NCBI GenBank assembly: GCA_009602735.1
Contig: WELA01011264.1
Span: forward strand, 56,747-111,709
DNA length: 54,963 nucleotides
Direction of reading: 5' to 3'
Source: Mesotaenium endlicherianum
Lineage: Eukaryota > Streptophyta > Zygnematophyceae > Zygnematales > Mesotaeniaceae
Under the pieces are notes generated by a model. The model saw only the letters and a list, made by a program, of their open reading frames with translations. It was not told the origin of the DNA and made no database searches. Positions 30,776 to 42,435 of the stretch are shown here, in pieces (position 1 is the first letter of the stretch; every line of letters starts with the position of its first letter). The position numbers and the translations under genes are program-made.

Positions 30776-33300
30776 GTGGGCGACACCCCACGGCAGGGGT
30801 GCCGGGCTGAGCGGGCGGCGGGAAGGTATGCTCGGCGCTGTGCTGATGTGGCGCCATGCGGAGGGCGGCCACAGCATGGTCTGCGTAGTCACGCGTAAGG
30901 TTGGGGATGCGGTCAGTGAGCGACTGCGGTCGCTCTCCCCGTGCGTGGGCCTGGTAGGTGCGCCACCGCAGGCGCGCATCCTGCAGGGCTGTGGGAGAGA
31001 CAGCGCGGGCTTGACGTCGGGCCGAGGCCACGCACAGCTGCTGCCACCTGTCGCGCTGGGCGCGGTCAGTCTGGTGCGAGGCCGCGTGGGCCAGCTGGTC
31101 GAGAACGGGACGCTGAGTCAAGTAGGGGTGCGGGTCGAAGTAGGCCCGCTGGCGTGCGCGCATGTCTGCAGAAGGGACTGTGCAAACGGAGCGCTCGGAG
31201 CTGTCGACCTCCTGCGGGGATCGAACCAGCCGGCGAGGGGCCAGCTGGACTCGCGGCCGGGGCTGCCCTCGTGGGACGGGCGCGTCCCGGGGCTGCCGGA
31301 GACTAGACATGAGCCGTGTGCGTGCGGCGGCCGTAAAGGGGTGACGACTGGGCGGCCTGCTGTTGGTGCGGGCCACCTTGGGAGGAGGTGACCCGGAGGG
31401 ACCGTCGCCAGCGATGTGGCTGCGAGGGACGCTGACGCGCGGAGCTGTAGGGGCCAGCATCACGAAATGCGCCTCGGAAGAAGACTGAGCGTCGTCGCCA
31501 GCTGAGAGGGACCGGAAGGGCGGAGTGCGGCGTCGGTCTCGAGGGTCGTCGTATGGCGGCGTGTCCCCGTGGGTCCGCGTGTCGTCGTAAGGAGGTGTGC
31601 GGTCCCTGTCGTCGTAGGGCGGCGTGACGGAGCGGGCGCGCGTCTCGCGGAGGGGAGTCACCTCTCGCGCCTCGCAAAGGGGTGTGAGCGATCGGGAGCG
31701 GCTCGTCTCGCGGAGAGGAGTGGTCTCTTGAGCGGGTCCGATGGTCGGCCAAGTGCGATGTGTGTAGGTCAGATGGGCGCAGATAGACGGGGTCGTGCGG
31801 TGTGGCTCGCGGACGCTGAGCCTGGGCGCTGGCTGCTGTATGGAGTGTGTGCCAGCGCTAGAGGAGGCCGCGGCAGCCCGGCTCGTCGCAAACAAATGCG
31901 CGATGCGGCGACACTCGTGGCTCGTCGAGCAGTCGTGTGACACTGGTCGGCTGGGTCCAGCGGCGTCGGTGCGAGCCCTGCTGGGCCAGTCGTGAGTCAT
32001 GGGCTGGCTGGGTGCGCTGAAGCCGGGCGGACCAGTAGGTGTGCGCTGCCTGCGTGTTGTAGGCGCAGCTGGCGGGGGCTCCTCGGGTGGCGCCGCGCTG
32101 AGGGCCTCGACGGAAGCCTCTGGCAGTCGTTCCCACTGCGTCTCCTCCTCACTTTTGTGGGACTGGTCGTCGGATCTGCCAGGACAAGCTGCCTGCCGCA
32201 TGGCCTCGTCTTCGGATGCCGTGGGGCGAGGCCAGGTCTCGCCGGTCTGATGCGAGGTGTCGTGCGGGGGCGGCTGAGAGTCCATACTGTACTGAATGGC
32301 CACGCCAACAGGCACGTCGTGGCGAACGCGGACGTCGGTCCTCGCGGACGGTTCGCCTCGAGTGGCCGAGACCCCCCCCTGATGAGTCGTAGGCGCTGCG
32401 ACTGCACCGCGGGCAAGGGCGGCGGCAGCGATGGCTGTGCTGGCCGTGGCGAGGGCCTCAGTGGCATCATCCGCCATCTGCCGCATCATCGCGCTGTGGG
32501 CAGTGCAGATGCGGATCTGCTCCCTGGCCTGGGCTGCCAGGACATCCGCCTGCTGCTGCGGCGTGAGATGGAGCTCGGCACTAGGTAGGTCCGGCTCCTC
32601 GTCCTGTGACTCGAGCAGGTCCACCCCCACAGAGATCTCCTCGTCCTCGGGCCCGTCCTTATCGGTCTTGACCACTGGCCGGCCATCGTCCAGCCCCATG
32701 AAGCCATAAAGAGCGGACACTGCTGGGCGGCGATCGACAATGTCAAGGGGCAAGGATGCGGTGCGCGTCCCCCCTGTCCTCCAGTCGGGACGATAGAAGA
32801 CGCGCTCTGCCCAGTTGTCGACCGCGGCGCCAATGGGAAAGAGCACGTCCTGCCCTAGGAGCACATCGAAGGACTCGGAAGGAGTGACGAGTGCGTGCCG
32901 ATGGATGGTTGTCTCGTCTGCCGTGCCTGGGCGCAGAGTGAACAGTAGCGCCAACCTCGTGCGGCCGGCGACGGTCTCGGACGTGCCGGCGGCGGTGTTA
33001 ATGCGCGTCGGAGAGTCCTCCAAGTCAGCGGAAGAGAGTCCCAGCTGACGGAAGTAGCGGAGGCTGATGAGGACCGGCTGCGCTCCTGTGTCGAACATGA
33101 TGCGCTGCGGCGCCTGGGTGTTGACGAGCACGATCCCCTGCGAATTATCCAAAAACGCGGCGTTAGGAGTGCTGATCATCCTGCGCTCATGCGCAGGGCG
33201 CGCGGGCGTGGATCGCACCGCGGTGGCGGCATCGGCCGTCGGCCTCCTGGCGGCGGTGCGCAGCGTGGCTCTGCGTGACTGGAGCATCAGCTGAGCGGCC
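30776..33300 (-). pseudogene. Protease and Pro/Arg/Ser-rich linker of the GC-rich gypsy polyprotein
   Basis: Single open frame. The retropepsin active site IMFDTGAQPVLISLRYF lies at about 33060-33100, with a flap region and SFDVLLGQDVLFPIGAAVDN near 32850, giving a domain of about 33130-32720. After it comes an acidic patch (about 32600-32700) and a long low-complexity linker. The linker includes SRSRSLTP, three TPPYDD repeats near 31540-31620 and Arg-rich segments such as RQAYFDPHPYLTQRP-like sequence near 31130. No further domain is recognised until the methyltransferase fragment. This linker is where a host-derived module could be tolerated. Confidence 0.75.
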
Positions 33301-33639
33301 TGCCTCGTTGCCTCCATGGAGACGCCGAGCTCTGCGAAGGAGACCGCCGGCATGCGGTGCAGTGCTAGAGAGATGACCTCGGCGCTGAGCTGCACCGTCG
33401 TCATAGGTGAAGCGAGCGCATGTGGCGTCGGCTCTGCTGAGGTCGTGGAGGGCTCTAGGATGCGGAAGGAACGGGGCAGCCGCGGTGCCTCCTCCGTCCG
33501 GCGTCCCTGGTCTGGCCCGACGCGCTTCTGCGGAACAACGGGCCGACTGGCCGGTGCGGCGAGCGTGTGCTCGCGGCTCGCGCGCCCGACTGTGGAGCGG
33601 TTGCCGAGTGGCTGCGCGCGTGCGCAGCAGGCCAGAATG

Positions 33640-34080
33640 GCTGCTGCTGGCGCAGCCGGCAAACTTGCCGCGCATCCTGCCGCGGGGACTGTAGCAGTGC
33701 CGTCTGCGAAGCCTGCCGCGAGGCCTGCCGCCGCGCCTGCCGCACAGCTCGCAGCAAGGTCTGCCGCAGCGACTGTTGCGAAGCTTGCCGCGAGGGCTGC
33801 CGCGGGACCCCGTCGCAAGGTCTGACGCTGCGCCTGCCGCGCAGCTGGTGACGGGAACTGCCGTCGCGCCTGCCACGCATTCTGCCGCGCAGACTGTTGT
33901 ACTGTCTGCCGCAGGACGCGTCGCGAGGCCTGCTGCGCAGCCTGCCGCGCAGTCTGCCGTACTGTCGGTCGCAGGACCTGTTGCGCAGCCCGCTGCAAGT
34001 CCTGCCGCCCAGCCTGTCGCAAGGTCGGTTGCGCAGCCTGCCGCAGGTTCGGCCGCCAAAATGGCGAACCTCGGCGCGTG
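33640..34080 (-). repeat. Coding minisatellite of 12-base period between gag and protease
   Basis: Degenerate repeats of GCCTGCCGCGCA-like units (plus strand), more than 30 copies. On the coding strand they give Ala/Gly/Cys-rich peptide in one frame and Arg/Gln-rich peptide in another. The gag frame and the protease frame overlap here, so the frame change (+1 equivalent) lies within or near this array. Confidence 0.75.
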
Positions 34081-36738
34081 TGCGTTCGCGGCTGCAGCAG
34101 TAGCTGCATCTGCTGGCGCGGTCGAGGCTGCCAGGAGGCTGCCAGGTGGCGCCCCCTGGTGGCTGCTGGGGCCGAAGGGCAGGGTCACTGGGCTGGTGGC
34201 GCCGTCTATCTCGGCTGCCCCGGGCAAAGATCGCAGCGCCCTCCCCCCGATGCATGGGCTAACTGGCCCCCCGGCGGCTGGCGTTGGGTTGCTGCCGGGG
34301 TTTTGTGCGCAGCCAGGGTTTAGGCCCTGGCTGTGCGCAGCCGTGAGCGGACCGTCGGCACTGCGATCGGTCATCCGGCCGCGTGGCGCAGTTGGGACAG
34401 CCCCCCCCTGACTGAGGGTGGCTGGTCCGACCGCCAGATTTGTGCTGGCCGGGCCAAGCCATGCGCGTGCGCCAAGTGGCGGCATTTGCGCGACAGGGGC
34501 TGAGCCCTGGATGTGCGCAGCTGCGGGTGCGCCGTCGGCGCTTTTGCCGGCGATCCGGCCGCACAGCGCAGTCAGGACCCCCCCTTGCTGACCGAGGGTG
34601 GCGGCCGCTGCGGCCGTCGCTGCGCTGGCCGTGCAGACCTGCGCGCACGCGCCACTTGGCAGCGCGTGGGTGCAGCTGCTTTGCGCAGCTGCAGCTGCCG
34701 CTGTGACGACGGCGTGGCGTCGCCGGGTGTGCCGTGGACCTGGCAGCGCAGTGCGCTGGGCGCGCGTGTGAGCCAGCGTGCGTGCGTGCATGCTGCTGTC
34801 GGCAGAGGCGGCCTCGCCTGCCGTGCACGTGCCATGTGGCGGGTTCTGCTGGAGCCTGCTGTCTGCAGCAGCCAGCGGGGACCGGCTGTCCCTGCCTGTG
34901 CGCAGAGCTGCGCACGGGAGTGCCGCACGAACGAAGAGGGAGGCTGCGGCCGGCCCAGTTGTAGCCGTGCACGCCGCCAGGTGCCCCCGTCCCTGCCTGC
35001 CAGCTGTCGCTACGCGGGCCGACGGGAGGCCTGCTGGTGCCAGCAGGGAAGCGCAAGCCAGGGGCTCTGTCGGGGCCTTGGCTGGCGCGCGGGCTGGCCC
35101 GCGTGCGCGCGAGCTTGCGCCGGGAGATGGCGCAACCGCGCAGTCGTGCAGCCTTCCATCCGGCAGTCTGTCGGGACTCCGGCTGTCGCTGCTGACAGCT
35201 GTCAGAGCGGTGCGCACAAGGCTAGCAGAGCTGCCTGTGCGAGCGCCTGCAGCTCTGGCAGCGGGCGCTACGTCGTAACGCGGACGTGCGCGGGGCTGCG
35301 GCGCTGCCGCTGAGCCTGATGTGTACGCTGAAGCTGTGCGTGAGCCAGCTGTCAGTTCTGTGGCGTAGGACGGTGGAGCGAACGCGAGGAGTGCTCCGCA
35401 CGCGTCATAGTCATCGACGTCGACGAGGCCACGGAGTCTAGCGATCTCCGCGTTGGCCTCCACGAGGGCGTCGCTGACGTCGTCGAAGCTGCAGTAGTCG
35501 GCTCCAGGCATCAATGCGGCGTCCGTCGTGGCCGTAGCTGCTGTCATCGCGGGGCGGCCACCCGTACGAGGGTTGCGTGCGCCTCGCTGTCCTGCTGAAG
35601 GCGTAGGGCCGTCGCGAGCGCGTCCGTTCTCGACGTCGCGCTTCTTCTGCAGACAGACGATCTGTAGGTGGCCGGCCTTGCCATAATAGGTGCAGTCGCC
35701 GGGCTTGCCATTCTGCGCGAGAGTGCAGTCCTGGCGTGAGTGGCCCATCTTACCGCAGGACCAGCAGGGATCGCTCGTGGTGGCAGCCATGGACATGCGG
35801 CCACGCGTAGCTCCGCGCTGCTGCGTTTGCTGGGGCAGCTGAGAGCGCTGAGGCTGCTGCTGCTGCGACGGGGGCTGGCGGGCCGGCGTCGTGCGCGTCG
35901 TAGAAGACGGCAGCACTGAGGCCTCCTGGCGCACGCCCGTGGATGCTAAGCCCACACGATCGCTAATGTTGCTCCGTGCGGCGGCCAAGCTCTGCTTCTC
36001 AACGGAGAGGTAGGCCTGCTCCAGAGAATACTCTGAACCGTGGCGGTCGATGAGGGGGACTACGGCCCTCTCCCTCAGACGCGGCTCGACGGCACGCAAG
36101 AAGATCTCCGCGGCCTCCCGGTCAGTGACAGTGCCGACATCGCGGCGGAGGTGCACCAAGCGGCGGTACATCATGCGGATAGTCTCGTTCTTGCGTCGGA
36201 AGAAATGGTGCAGCTCGTACACCTTCTCTTCAGTTGCAGCCTGGAACTCTGTCTTCAGGATGTTCCAGAAGGCTTGCACTGGATCAGCTAGCAAGGTCGC
36301 CACTGGTGGGTCACCCACAAGCTCAGTGCGGGTCCGGAGCTCGGCCTCCTTCTCACGGAAGGTGTCGCGGGCCTCGTGCGAGAGGTAGCGCATAAGCGTG
36401 TCGAAGACGTCGCGCTTAGTCAGCGTGGGTGTCTTGAGCTTTGCAGCCGCGAAGTCAGCCTGAAACTCCGAGATGGTATCTTCCACATCACAGGTGCCTG
36501 GCCTACCGCTGAAGCGGTAGGCAGACCTGTCAGTCCTAACCTCTTGGTCACCTGCCATGGGATACCAGAAATCGTAGTGAGCCCAGTGGGGAGATGGCTC
36601 AGAAACAACTGCCGTGTGCTGGAGAGCAGGTTGCTCTTCTTCGGCGGGCTCAGTGATAGTGCTGAGATCTGAGTCTGAGTCTTCTCCACTAACCCCTTCG
36701 TAGTATGGCTGATAAGAAAGCCCACTACGGGTAGGCAT
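34081..36738 (-). pseudogene. gag of the GC-rich gypsy element
   Basis: ATG at 36736-36738 (MPTRSGLSYQPYYEGVSGED), four bases from the assembly gap. A retrotransposon-gag domain lies at about residues 60-260 (FRRKNETIRMMYRRLVHLRR; EIFLRAVEPRLRERAVVPLI), followed by a Gln-rich stretch. Two CCHC knuckles follow: CWSCGKMGHSRQDC intact and CTYYGKAGHLQIVC with the second Cys changed to Tyr (about 35650-35770). Downstream is a very long Ala/Arg/Pro-rich tail. The frame stays open to 33187, but from about 33500 the other frame carries the plausible protein. Nucleocapsid function is inferred from the knuckles. Confidence 0.8.
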
Positions 36739-36742
36739 ACGC

Positions 36743-36819
36743 NNNNNNNNNNNNNNNNNNNNNNNNNNNNNNNNNNNNNNNNNNNNNNNNNNNNNNNNNN
36801 NNNNNNNNNNNNNNNNNNN
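36743..36819. other. Assembly gap (77 N)
   Basis: Unresolved bases between the gag start and the LTR. The last roughly 165 bases of the 5' LTR, the primer site and the leader must lie here, so the true gap is probably longer than 77. Confidence 0.95.
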
Positions 36820-37798
36820 AGTGGGCACCTCAAGACTGCAATCTGGTAGGAAAACAACTAATGAAGTATGGCCCAAAAGATCACTGGAAGCACATCATGA
36901 TCTTCAGAGTAGTCCTATTCCAGGGGCTTAAGCTGTGACTTTGCTCACCACCTGTGAAGTTCTTCAAGTGACTGGAAGCCTGGAGGGCTTGCTCTTCACA
37001 AGAGAGTAACTAAGTGGTCCTGAAAACACATGAGATAAAAGTGTAAGCTTTACTGATAATCTCTGTTACTTACACCTGGCATAATGGACTTCTAAAAGAT
37101 GTCTCTTCTAGGGACATCTCTAGTATTTATACTCCTGGAAATCCGGCGGGGTATGCGGCGGATCCAATGCATGTAGTCACTCTAGGAGGCTCTCCTATGT
37201 CCACTAATGTGTACAAGGCATGTACTAGCACTCCTATAGGCTAGGCATTACTCAAACCAATCAAAGCAAGGTGCGTAGGATATGCTACATGTCCCTCATT
37301 GGCCGAGCTTACCTTGGGTGGTTCTACCTAGATAGCGCCTCAAAAGTGGATCTGAAAATTGAGGAAGCTTTCTCTAGGAGTAGGTGATGCAGTCACCAAG
37401 TTATAGCCTCAATGATGCACATATACTATGGAAATGCAAAGCTTATGTAGGCTAAGGGACTCGCGGATTTGTGCGCACAAGCTAGGGGTTTTAGGGGGTC
37501 ACGAATAGGCAAGAATGTGCACATTGAAACACACATTGCCCTTTGGTGAGGATCCGCTAGGGGCCGGTAGGTGACGCGGACTATATCGCTCATATCTCGC
37601 GCGATACATGACCAAATGACGCGAACCCGGTGCCATTCGCAAGGTGACTCAACGCGCTACACTTTGGTGACTTGGAAATTGAGAAAAGGTCAACATATGG
37701 ATGCGGAAAGTCTATGCAAAGTCGGCCTTCCTAGGTTGATGGTTCACACATGTGGAGCTCGATTTCGTGCGGCAACCTCGACTCAATAAATCATGACA
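36820..37798 (-). repeat. 5'-side LTR of the GC-rich gypsy family (incomplete at gap)
   Basis: Matches the LTR at 27375-28512 from GGCACCTCAAGACTG through AATAAATCATGACA, with scattered substitutions and a more divergent block around 37480-37560. It abuts the piggyBac copy 2 coding sequence at 37799. Confidence 0.85.
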
Positions 37799-38778
37799 CA
37801 GGTGTCTCCAAGAGCAGGCACCTTCCAGTCCCACACCTCTTCATACTCTTCCTCCTCCTCCTCCTCTATCATAGTTGTTGCAGGAGTAACCTCCTCTGTG
37901 TCTTCAGAATCCAAGAAGTCTTCTTCTTCAGAGCTGCTGCTGTCAGACCCAGACTCAATATCATAAAAAACTTCCTCGCTAAACATAGGCTTGCCTTGAA
38001 ACATGAATTTGCTTCTCCTTGTAGGCGCTGCTATTTTGTTAGAGCCTGTAGGTCTGCCCCTCTTCTTGCTAGGTTGACTGTCAGTAAGGCTAGTCTCAGT
38101 CCCCTGCAACTCTGCACTGACTTGTGTGTCCAAAATGGCTGCTTGAAACACTCTAAAAGATGCCTGGGGGTCATCTTGACTCTCGAGTGCTTTTCCCGCC
38201 TCTGACTGCTGTTCTTGCTCACTAAGCCACGTGTATACTCCCTCAAAAAAATCATGCCATGTGCCAAAGTCTTTCTTAATGGCACCTTCAACAAACTCCT
38301 GTGTAAATTTTTCTCTAAACTTATCATGGACAAAGAACACCTGATAAACGACGCCATGGCTCTTATGGGCCTCAATCCGCTTCTTGACCACTCCCACCAA
38401 CAACGCTTCTTCCCAATATGTATCAAATTTTTCATGAGCCCACGGACGCCTAAAGTGAGCAGCAGGTATGATAAATTTTGTTCTTAAAAGAGCCTCAAGA
38501 GAGAAACCAGCGGCAGCCATGGCTGAAGAGGTCTCGCGCAAAAGAAGGTCATTGAAATTGATTTTAGCAACGTAGACATTTTGATGTAACTTGTACGTAA
38601 GAAGTTGGTTTGACCTGTCGATTTAATTCTGAACACGTTGCGTTGTAGCGCACCGTTTAAGACTATTTTCAATCAAAATGATTAAGTATACAGAGATTTA
38701 TGGTAGAGACAGAGAGGGCAAGTAGTTGCATCAAAATGTGTGAGTTGCATCACATATGATGCTCCGGGCTATCTAGTG
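37799..38778 (-). pseudogene. piggyBac-like transposase copy 2, N-terminal third
   Basis: Open from MAAAGFSLEALLRTKFIIPA (start 38520) to EEVWDWKVPALGDTC, where the gypsy LTR cuts it at 37798. It aligns with copy 1 throughout: the AAHF...WAHEKFDTYW block, the AT-hook-like KRGRPTGSNKI, SKFMFQGKP, and an acidic Ser/Asp/Glu region. This is the non-catalytic part of the protein, so nothing of the DDE core remains. The transposon 5' end at 38778 shares GATGCTCCGGG and TAGTG with copy 1 at 24015. Direct contact with hAT coding sequence follows. Confidence 0.8.
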
Positions 38779-39317
38779 TTGAGGAGGTTAAGGCTGGTTG
38801 GAATCAGATTTTGGAGAAGCTTATTCCTCATAAGGAGGACAGGAAGGTCATTAAGGAGCAATTGAGAATGTATCAGTCAAAGTCTGGAAGCTTTGCTGCT
38901 CCAGATGCAGATGATGATTGCAAAGCGCTTAGTGGTCCAGCATGGTGGCATGAGGATGGATCCAGCACTCCTGAGCTGCAGGAGCTTGCTATCAAAGTCT
39001 TAAGATTGTGCACATCTGCCAGCTCCTGTGAGAGAAATTGGTCAGAGCATGACTTTGTGCACAATAAGAAACAGAACCGTCTAACTCAGTCTAGAGCAGA
39101 GAAGCTAGTCGTGGTGCACTCTAACCTGAGGCTGTTGGACGGCAAGAGGCATGCAGGTAAAGCTCCTGTCCCTAGTAGGTTCATTGAGGCATACATTCAG
39201 GCTGAGGGGGGGGCTTTTGAGGATCCTGAAGAGGATGCATTTGGTACCGAGTCATCTCCCCCTTTGGAGGAGCCAGATTGCTTTTCTCATGATGAAGTTC
39301 TCCTATGTGATGAGTAG
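38779..39317 (+). pseudogene. hAT-family transposase, C-terminal dimerisation domain
   Basis: Open frame with no start of its own (VEEVKAGWNQILEKLIPH...), truncated on the left by piggyBac copy 2. It contains the hAT C-terminal signature: WWHEDGSSTPELQELAIKVL, then CERNWSEHDFVHNKKQNRL and LVVVHSNLRLL, and ends with an acidic tail and a TAG at 39315-39317. The domain mediates transposase dimerisation. The RNase-H-like catalytic part and BED finger are missing. Frame integrity over about 180 codons suggests recent decay. Confidence 0.9.
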
Positions 39318-41072
39318 TCTTTGTGCTTTATTAATAATCTTAATATTAGCTTTATGGTGTAGTCATACTTACAGCAGTTTCAGCATCGTAAGTGTGTTTC
39401 ATAAGATGCTCAATTTCATACCATTTGTGTAACATATGCCTAACATGGCTTACGTTACTCAACAAGTGCGCTTAGCACTCTTCCTTTCCTTGCGGTATTC
39501 AACTTCATGTGGGGCAGTCTAACTTGTTTGAAGCAATTAATTTATGATTTGAGAATGCGGCAGATTGTGTGTTGCTAACCTCCCTGCTGTACAAGGAGAT
39601 ATAAATACAATGCATATCTGATTTTGTAGCATACCAGGTTCCTATATTTCATTAAGTAATGCTTTCAGTTACACTGCAGGATTGTGGCCATGTCTAGCAG
39701 GCAACAAAACTGTCAATGTATAATGAAGGAAAAGTCACAATCATAATCACACACTTGACCTAATATTGGATCCTAATGTGCACATTTATTTGCGCCGAAG
39801 CACCTCAATATTGCCTCAGAAGTGAGTATTAAAGTGAAGTAGACCTAGAATAAGTTAAGCAAGTGCATGAACACAGTGCGGTGTTCACCCACCCACCCTC
39901 CGAGAAGAGATACAACCTGCTATAAGAGTGAGTAAGAATCAATTTTTACCAATTTCAGCTTGTGAATGCATGAAATAGCTTAAGACAACTTAATGAGTAC
40001 TTAGACCAAAGAGAATACAATGATTCTGCATTAGGTTACCAAAGGTCAAAAGTGGTCCTTGACAATAGTCTAATTTAGGTCCGAACTCTGCAAAACTAAA
40101 GATGATATGAAGGAATTACATTAGGGTAAGCATAGTATATCAATAGTATAGCACCTCGCGCAAACTGAACCTGCTTTCGTACCTACTGCCTATCTATCTA
40201 AATGTGCCTCATTATAATACTTAGATGTATTCTATTGTGTAATCTATTCATATTGTGCACTTGTAACTTTCCCTCACTTCGAAATGCATTTACTTGTTTA
40301 CTTACTTGTTACTCAGTTGTTACTTCAAATAAAAACATGGGCAAATGAGGACACCTTTGTTGTACAAAATGATATGATATGAGAAGTCGATAGGTACCCG
40401 TTCATTATGTCCAGCAGTTTAACAATGCAATGGATGTGTCTACAGGCCTGCTAAGCTGTCGCTACTGATGACAGAATGGAAAGTATAAAGGCTGGTAATT
40501 TAAATGCTATGGCAATCGCATCCGAGGTCATATAGTCCCACTGGAGCTTGCTTGCGGGCCTCACAAGTATCCTCCATCTACTTGTGGGACAGCACGTGCA
40601 CCCTCGGAGAGGAGAGCAAGTCACGAGCGCTCTCTCCAAGACTGTCCACATACCCCCTCACAAGCAAATCATACTGTTAAAAAAAAGATTAAAGCGTGGA
40701 GAAACAGGGGAAAAGGAGCACAGTAATATGATGCACAGCATGAAGATGTAGCGGTTTAGTTTATGCGTAGGCACATATTGAATACATGTGTCGGTGCAAA
40801 AAATGAAAGAAGTAGGCATATGTGTAGGTCAGTTAAAATTATGCTGCGCTCGCACCTGAGGACAATATTGCAGAGAAGTACAGGATGCTCCGCCAAAGAG
40901 AACACCATCACATGTGTTACTGTGGGTGAATACTCAGTAGCCACAGAGCCTCCAGACATTGCCACCTCAAGTGAGAGACAGCGCATAGTAATGAGAGCTA
41001 CAGCTTGCAAACAGGGGTTTTTGCACGTCATGCAAATGAAGGAGGGTGCACTTGGGTTATTGCCAGGAAGTA

Positions 41073-41472
41073 CACGAGGTTCACGGGGAAGAGGTGAAGG
41101 GCTAAACAAAGTGGGGAAGTGGGCCTGTTAGAGACAAGGTGAGTGCCAGATGCAATGTTTACACAAACTTCTTTCAGCAGCCAGAAAATGTGCAGGCATA
41201 GCAGGTACATTTGGGGCTGCCTCCCCCACCCCCACGCCTGCTTTCCCTTCCAGGCTGGAGAACCCTGGAGCCACGAGGTTCACGGGGATGAGGTGAAGGG
41301 CTAAACAAAGTGGGGAAATGGGCCGGTTAGAGACAAGGTGAGTGTCAAATGCAATGTTTACACAAACTTGTTTCAGCAGCCAAAAAATGTGCAGGCATAG
41401 CAGGTACATTTGGGGCTGCCTCCCCCACCCCCACGCCTGCTTTGTCTTCCAGGCTAGAGAGCCCTGGAGCCA
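41073..41472. repeat. Tandem duplication of a 200-bp unit
   Basis: Two units, 41073-41272 and 41273-41472, both starting ACGAGGTTCACGGGG and ending CCCTGGAGCCA, with about a dozen differences. Each includes CTGCCTCCCCCACCCCCACG. Confidence 0.85.
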
Positions 41473-42435
41473 AGTCAGCGAGCACGGGAAATTTGCTGCC
41501 TGCTTTACGAATGCAATACATGCACTACTGCCCCCTCCCTTCCCCCCCCCTGCAAATACAGAAAGGAGCTCAGAAGAGCTGCAAGCCACCCACTTGTCAC
41601 TTGTACCTCCCCCCCCTAGGCTGACACTGTCCATCGGCAGGTTGCGTTCCGCTTCTTGTGCACTTGCCCGGAGCCATGGGAGATCGAGAGCAATGCCGCC
41701 ACGCTACAAGGCCCCTTGGCAGGATACCCACAAATAGCACAGCTGTCAACAGCCAGATCTTAGCTAGGCGGGGAGCTCGGGGAAGGTTTTGGGGGCGAGA
41801 GAGGGGGGGAAAAGATTGGTCTGTCTGGTAAAGCCCATGCCACCCCTGGGTGTCTGGACCTCAAAAAGTGCGTGAGTCCAGCCTGCAATAAGGCTGTTTT
41901 CCCCCCTTACTCTCACCCCTCAATTGTGGACTGGGCTTACAGCGATCAGATCAGAGGAGTGTGTAAGTGCGAGCGCACTCGGTATACTGGATAAAAGCAA
42001 GAAGTGTGTATGGAGTCAAATCTGCCCCACCCTCTACATCGTGACACCTGCCTCATGAAGGAGGCCATTTGGAGGAACCTGGCAGCCCAAAGGGCTTCAC
42101 CCAAACCTACTACCCTTCTTGGTCTTAAACCCACCCTTACTAGACCCTCGCTTAGACCTGTAAGAATAGCAGACTCTATCAGACTAGGGTGGAGGCATGT
42201 ACAATTTGTACATAGTGACATGTGAGGCACAATAAACAAATGTGCAAACACTACCTTTAAGTATCTTTCAGTAGCAAGAAATTTGTAGGTGCTTACATGG
42301 AGTGTATGGGCGACGCAAAGAACACATGGCACCGCTTGAAGAGACACCCGCTTGCACTCACCCATCCGTTAGCACGAAACTTGTCAACATCTGCAGTTGT
42401 CACTGCCAACTTCCTCCCGTCCATGCCAGTGAAAA

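Larger units (their letters stand above)
27375..37798 (-). mobile_element. GC-rich Ty3/gypsy element with methyltransferase and PHD modules, degenerate
   Basis: Minus-strand element of a second family: LTR 36820-37798 (5' side), gag from 36738, protease, a methyltransferase fragment, RNase H, integrase, PHD finger, then an LTR fragment (28515-28651) and a full LTR (27375-28512). RT is not detectable. The internal region is strongly GC-rich while the LTRs are not. There is a 77-N gap at 36743-36819. The outer flanks (CTTAA left, CAGGT right) do not match and the two LTRs differ by substitutions and indels near 28200/37480, so they may not belong to one insertion. Confidence 0.8.

Noticed and set aside
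31540..31620. TPPYDD repeats as viral late-domain (PPxY) motifs
   Set aside because: The order is P-P-Y, not P-P-x-Y, and the location is the protease-side linker rather than gag.
33800..35300. Many long plus-strand ORFs opposite the GC-rich gypsy gag
   Set aside because: They are antisense by-products of GC-rich, repeat-like coding sequence. The minus strand carries the gag domain and zinc knuckles.
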